Of a DNA stretch of 32,053 nt, positions 28,709-32,053 are shown one piece after another. The DNA is from Moritella sp. JT01 (GTDB lineage: Bacteria > Pseudomonadota > Gammaproteobacteria > Enterobacterales > Moritellaceae), in NCBI RefSeq assembly GCF_001574435.1, contig NZ_LOCN01000014.1, positions 18,873 through 50,925 on the forward strand, read 5' to 3'. A program made the translations under genes and the position numbers. The notes under the pieces were generated by a model. It worked only from the letters and a program-made list of their open reading frames with translations, was not told the origin of the DNA and did no database searches. Position 1 is the first letter of the stretch. Each line of letters opens with the position of its first letter.

Positions 28709-28793
28709 CTCTCTTCTGAGTATCCTTACGGGCTTTTCGAAGAGAGCAACATTTTTTTTTAAACCCTTAAGTGGAGTGGTATAGTGGCCCGTA
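28709..28793 (+). promoter_or_regulatory. Alpha operon leader pseudoknot, ribosomal protein S4 binding site
   Basis: CTCTCTTC (28709-28716) pairs with GAAGAGAG (28739-28746). The loop holds the conserved TGAGTATCC and TACGGGC; TACGGGC (28727-28733) pairs with GCCCGTA (28787-28793), which are codons 2-4 of rpsM. The ribosome site GGAG and the GTG start lie between. This is the nested pseudoknot known from E. coli, where S4 traps the ribosome and represses the operon. Confidence 0.88.
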
Positions 28794-29140
28794 TAGCCGG
28801 CATTAACATTCCTGATCAAAAGCATACAGTCATTGCCCTGACTGGTGTTTTCGGTATTGGTGCAACACGTGCGAAAGCAATCTGTGTAGCAACTGGTATC
28901 GCTGAAACAGCTAAGATCAGAGAGCTAGAAGAAGCTCAACTAGAACTTCTTCGCGAAGAAGTAGGTAAATACACTGTAGAAGGTGACCTACGTCGTGAAG
29001 TAAGTATGAATATCAAGCGTCTGATGGACCTCGGTTGTTACCGTGGTATTCGTCACCGTCGCAGCTTACCTCTACGTGGTCAACGCACTAAAACAAATGC
29101 GCGCACCCGTAAAGGTCCGCGTAAAGCTATCAAGAAATAG
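28784..29140 (+). CDS. rpsM: 30S ribosomal protein S13
   Basis: 118 aa, as in E. coli, starting at GTG 28784 (as does E. coli rpsM) behind GGAG at 28773-28776. A 30S head protein whose C-terminal tail touches P-site t[21 protein letters not shown] at the start, [20 protein letters not shown] near the end. Its first codons form part of the regulatory pseudoknot. Confidence 0.98.
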   Translation: MARIAGINIPDQKHTVIALTGVFGIGATRAKAICVATGIAETAKIRELEEAQLELLREEVGKYTVEGDLRREVSMNIKRLMDLGCYRGIRHRRSLPLRGQRTKTNARTRKGPRKAIKK

Positions 29141-29153
29141 GAGCTGACGAGTA

Positions 29154-29543
29154 ATGGCTAAAACTCCAACTCGCGCTCGTAAGCGCGTTAAAAAGCAAGT
29201 TGCTGACGGTATTGCACACGTTCATGCTTCTTTCAATAATACTATTGTGACAATCACAGATCGCCAAGGTAATGCTTTATCTTGGGCAACTGCAGGCGGC
29301 TCAGGCTTCCGTGGTTCTCGTAAGTCAACTCCATTCGCTGCGCAGGTTGCTGCTGAGCGTGCTGGTGAAATGGCTAAAGAGTACGGTGTGAAAAATTTAG
29401 AAGTTATGGTTAAGGGCCCTGGTCCTGGTCGTGAATCTTCTATTCGTGCATTGAATGCGATTGGTTTTAAAATTACTAACATCACTGATGTTACACCAAT
29501 CCCTCACAATGGTTGTCGTCCACCTAAAAAGCGTCGCGTATAA
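29154..29543 (+). CDS. rpsK: 30S ribosomal protein S11
   Basis: 129 aa, as in E. coli. A platform protein contacting mRNA in the E site. [40 protein letters not shown] and the C-terminal [18 protein letters not shown] are all typical. AGGAG overlaps the rpsM stop. Confidence 0.98.
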   Translation: MAKTPTRARKRVKKQVADGIAHVHASFNNTIVTITDRQGNALSWATAGGSGFRGSRKSTPFAAQVAAERAGEMAKEYGVKNLEVMVKGPGPGRESSIRALNAIGFKITNITDVTPIPHNGCRPPKKRRV

Positions 29544-29570
29544 CGCTTTTAGGAATATTGGAGAAAGAAC

Positions 29571-30191
29571 ATGGCTAGATATTTGGGCCCAAAGCTCAAG
29601 CTTAGTCGTCGTGAAGGTACAGATCTTTTCTTGAAAAGTGGCGTACGTGCGATCGAATCTAAGTGTAAAATTGATAACGCACCTGGTGTACATGGTGCTC
29701 GTAAACCTCGTCTATCTGACTACGGTTTACAACTACGTGAAAAGCAAAAAGTTCGTCGTATGTACGGTGTACTTGAAAAGCAATTCCGTAACTTATATAA
29801 AGAAGCTGCTCGTCTAAAAGGTAATACTGGTGAAAACCTACTTGCTTTATTAGAAGGCCGTCTAGATAACGTTGTTTATCGTATGGGCTTTGGTTCTACT
29901 CGTGCGGAATCGCGCCAGTTAGTAAGCCACAAAGCAATCGTTGTAAACGGTAAAGTTGTAAATATCCCTTCTTACAAAGTGAAAGTTAACGATACAGTTA
30001 GCATTCGCGAGAAGGCTAAGAAGCAAGCTCGTATCGCTTCAGCTCTTGAAATTTCAGAGCAGCGTGAGAAAGCATCTTGGGTTGAAGTTGACAGTAAGAC
30101 ACTTGAAGGCGTTTACAAACGTGTTCCTGAGCGTTCTGATCTGTCTGCAGACATCAACGAACAGCTTATTGTTGAACTTTACTCTAAGTAA
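29571..30191 (+). CDS. rpsD: 30S ribosomal protein S4, alpha operon regulator
   Basis: 206 aa, as in E. coli. A primary 16S-binding protein and translational repressor of the alpha operon through the pseudoknot before rpsM; it also takes part in rrn antitermination. [20 protein letters not shown] at the start. The S4 RNA-binding domain is at about residues 96-160 ([40 protein letters not shown]). Accuracy-related contacts with S5 look intact. Confidence 0.98.
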   Translation: MARYLGPKLKLSRREGTDLFLKSGVRAIESKCKIDNAPGVHGARKPRLSDYGLQLREKQKVRRMYGVLEKQFRNLYKEAARLKGNTGENLLALLEGRLDNVVYRMGFGSTRAESRQLVSHKAIVVNGKVVNIPSYKVKVNDTVSIREKAKKQARIASALEISEQREKASWVEVDSKTLEGVYKRVPERSDLSADINEQLIVELYSK

Positions 30192-30217
30192 AGTTAACTT
30201 CATAAGAGAGGACATAC

Positions 30218-31204
30218 ATGCAGGGTTCTGTAACAGAATTTCTAAGACCAAGACTTGTTGATATTGAGCAAATTAGCTCAACACGTGCCAAGGTAACACT
30301 TGAGCCGTTAGAGCGTGGCTTTGGTCACACTCTTGGTAATGCTTTACGTCGTATTCTACTTTCTTCTATGCCAGGTTGTGCTGTAACAGAAGTTGAGATC
30401 GACGGCGTACTCCATGAGTACAGCAGTAAAGAAGGCGTTCAAGAAGATGTTCTTGAAATTCTTCTTAACTTGAAAGGTCTTGCAATCAAACTTGAAGGCA
30501 AAGACGAAGCGTTACTAACTTTAACTAAGTCAGGTACAGGTCCTGTATTGGCAGGTGACATCACCCATGATGGTGATGTTGAGATTATAAATCCGGAACA
30601 TGTGATTTGTAATTTAACCGGTCAAGCAGATATCAGTATGCGCATTCGTGTTGCAAAGGGTCGTGGTTACGTACCTGCTTCTACACGTGTTCATGCTGAT
30701 GATGAAGAGCGCCCTATCGGTCGTTTGCTTGTTGATGCTGCATTCAGCCCTGTAAGCCGTATTGCTTACAATGTTGAATCTGCTCGCGTAGAGCAACGTA
30801 CTAACCTTGATAAGTTAGTAATCGATATGGAAACTAATGGAACATTAGATCCTGAAGAAGCTATTCGTCGTGCTGCTACAATTCTGGCTGAACAGCTTGA
30901 TGCTTTCGTTGATCTTCGTGATGTAACGGAACCAGAGCAGAAAGAAGAGAAACCAGAGTTCGATCCGATACTGCTACGTCCTGTTGATGATTTAGAACTT
31001 ACTGTTCGTTCAGCTAACTGCCTAAAAGCAGAAGCAATTCACTATATTGGTGATCTTGTTCAGCGCACTGAGGTTGAGTTACTTAAAACGCCTAACCTTG
31101 GTAAGAAATCTTTAACTGAAATTAAAGATGTTCTAGCTTCACGTGGTCTTTCTCTAGGTATGCGCCTAGAAAACTGGCCGCCTGCAAGTATTGCGGACGA
31201 ATAG
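30218..31204 (+). CDS. rpoA: RNA polymerase alpha subunit
   Basis: 328 aa (E. coli 329). The N-terminal domain (about 1-235) dimerises and nucleates core assembly: [20 protein letters not shown] at about residues 28-47. A flexible acidic linker ([13 protein letters not shown]) follows. The C-terminal domain (about 250-328; [40 protein letters not shown]) binds UP elements and activators, relevant to the rrn promoter at the window end. AGGAC precedes the ATG. Confidence 0.98.
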
Positions 31205-31244
31205 TAAACACTAGTCAAAAGATTTTTGTAAGAAGGATAAGTTC

Positions 31245-31628
31245 ATGCGCCATCGTAAGAGTGGTCGTCAACTAAATCGTAACAGCAGCCACCGTCAGGC
31301 TATGTTCCGTAATATGGCATGTTCTTTAGTTAGCCACGAGATCATTAAAACGACTCTGCCTAAAGCTAAAGAATTACGTCGTGTAGTTGAGCCTCTAATT
31401 ACACTTGCTAAAACGGATAGCGTAGCTAACCGTCGTCTAGCATTTGCTCGTACCCGCAGCGATGAAGTTGTAGGTAAACTATTTAAAGAATTAGGCCCAC
31501 GTTTCGAAAACCGTTCAGGCGGTTATACTCGAATCTTAAAATGTGGTCTACGTACTGGCGATAAAGCTCCTATGGCTTACATCGAACTAGTAGATCGTCC
31601 AGTTGTTGAAGCTGCTGACGAAGAATAG
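31245..31628 (+). CDS. rplQ: 50S ribosomal protein L17
   Basis: 127 aa, as in E. coli. A tunnel-exit-side 50S protein. [20 protein letters not shown] and [20 protein letters not shown] are diagnostic; the C-terminal tail is acidic (VVEAADEE). AAGGA precedes ATG 31245. Last gene of the alpha operon, directly followed by a terminator. Confidence 0.98.
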   Translation: MRHRKSGRQLNRNSSHRQAMFRNMACSLVSHEIIKTTLPKAKELRRVVEPLITLAKTDSVANRRLAFARTRSDEVVGKLFKELGPRFENRSGGYTRILKCGLRTGDKAPMAYIELVDRPVVEAADEE

Positions 31629-31637
31629 TATTATTAG

Positions 31638-31665
31638 AAGCCAGAGCTCACGCTCTGGCTTTTTT
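31638..31665 (+). terminator. Terminator of the alpha operon
   Basis: Perfect 10-bp stem AAGCCAGAGC (31638-31647) / GCTCTGGCTT (31652-31661), 4-nt loop, followed by TTTT. Confidence 0.93.
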
Positions 31666-31690
31666 ATTGCTCTTAATTATCCTCTGAATA

Positions 31691-31722
31691 ATTCTTAATT
31701 CTTAATTCTTAATTCTTAATTC
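31691..31722. repeat. 7-bp tandem repeat (ATTCTTA x4 plus partial)
   Basis: Four perfect head-to-tail copies of ATTCTTA (31691-31718) and then ATTC. It lies in AT-rich spacer between rplQ and the rrn promoter. The rest of 31723-31945 shows no open frame, only AT-rich DNA that may act as an UP element near its right end. Confidence 0.9.
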
Positions 31723-31947
31723 CTCTTAGATTTTTTTTCTGATGTTGAAAATAGTTTTCTTCTTATTAGTTAATATCGATAATTTAAAAATGCCTCTTAA
31801 CTTACGTCTACTCAATATTCTTTTGCAGTAATAGACAGAATTTAAACTGCTTTATTAACGAGTTTCATTTGTTTTTGTCTGGTACATAGCTAGATTGTTC
31901 GATTTTTAATCTTTTTATGTTTTTTTAATATTTATTGTAATGAACGC

Positions 31948-31975
31948 TTGCCAATGTGATCCATATCTCTATAAT
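31948..31975 (+). promoter_or_regulatory. rRNA operon promoter (P1-like) with AT-rich upstream element
   Basis: TTGCCA (31948-31953), 16 bp, TATAAT (31970-31975), followed by a GC-rich discriminator GCGACC, typical of growth-rate and stringently controlled rrn promoters. T/A-rich DNA at 31905-31940 would suit the alpha-subunit C-terminal domain. Confidence 0.88.
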
Positions 31976-31983
31976 GCGACCTC

Positions 31984-32053
31984 ACTGACACGGCAACAGC
32001 CGCTCAGTATGCTCTTTAACAATTTATTCAAGCAATCTGTGTGAGCACTTGCA
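31984..32053 (+). other. 16S rRNA leader with boxB and boxA antitermination signals
   Basis: boxB hairpin: ACTGA/TCAGT and CGG/CCG (31984-32008), loop CAACAG. boxA TGCTCTTTAACA is at 32010-32021, followed by AATTTATTCAAGCAATCTGTGTG-like leader sequence in two matching blocks also seen in E. coli rrn leaders. The mature 16S rRNA begins beyond the window. Confidence 0.92.

Overview
The window is chromosomal DNA from a marine gammaproteobacterium, most likely Moritella or a close relative. The main support is an argE-argCBFGH(A) cluster whose last gene fuses argininosuccinate lyase to an N-acetyltransferase domain. That arrangement was first described in Moritella and is also known from vibrios and some other marine gammaproteobacteria. 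MetJ, MetL, MetF, Ppc and the ribosomal proteins are all of the enteric/Vibrio type. The genus is inferred from remembered family knowledge, not from a search.

Layout. (1) 1-2452: an AT-rich accessory region with the 3' part of a large subtilisin/kexin-type protease gene (catalytic domain plus P domain, with the end of a cadherin-like repeat in front). A small secreted protein follows after 7 nt and resembles the external chaperone (ORF2) of Aeromonas ASP protease. (2) 2662-3255: an S4-domain (YbcJ-like) RNA-binding protein with acidic and Lys-rich tails. (3) 3399-7356: the methionine regulon genes metJ (minus), metL and metF (plus), with 3-4 tandem 8-bp Met boxes before metL and metF. metB, which sits between metJ and metL in enterics, is absent here. 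(4) 7446-10076: ppc (minus), convergent with metF across a bidirectional terminator. (5) 10235-17559: argE (minus) diverging from argC-argB-argF-argG-argH(A), a complete route from glutamate acetylation (fused ArgA-like domain) to arginine except for the argD step. The control region between argE and argC holds an ARG-box-like site, a 10-bp inverted repeat and a possible arginine leader peptide. (6) 17997-31628: the S10, spc and alpha ribosomal protein operons in canonical order (rpsJ to rplQ, with secY, rpmJ and rpoA). Recognisable control sites are an S10 leader before rpsJ, a terminator plus spc promoter between rpsQ and rplN, and the S4-binding alpha-leader pseudoknot before rpsM. (7) 31629-32053: after the rplQ terminator, AT-rich spacer with a 7-bp tandem repeat. 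It ends in a textbook rRNA promoter, boxB and boxA, so a 16S rRNA gene should start just past the window edge.

The metJ-metL-metF / ppc / argE-argCBH order matches the ancestral layout known from E. coli and Vibrio, compacted and with argF and argG inserted. What is less usual is the secreted protease/chaperone pair, the OTCase with altered carbamoyl-phosphate motifs, the fused argH(A), and arginine genes directly abutting the S10 operon, which is itself followed by an rrn operon. No tRNA genes, CRISPR arrays, insertion sequences or phage genes were seen.
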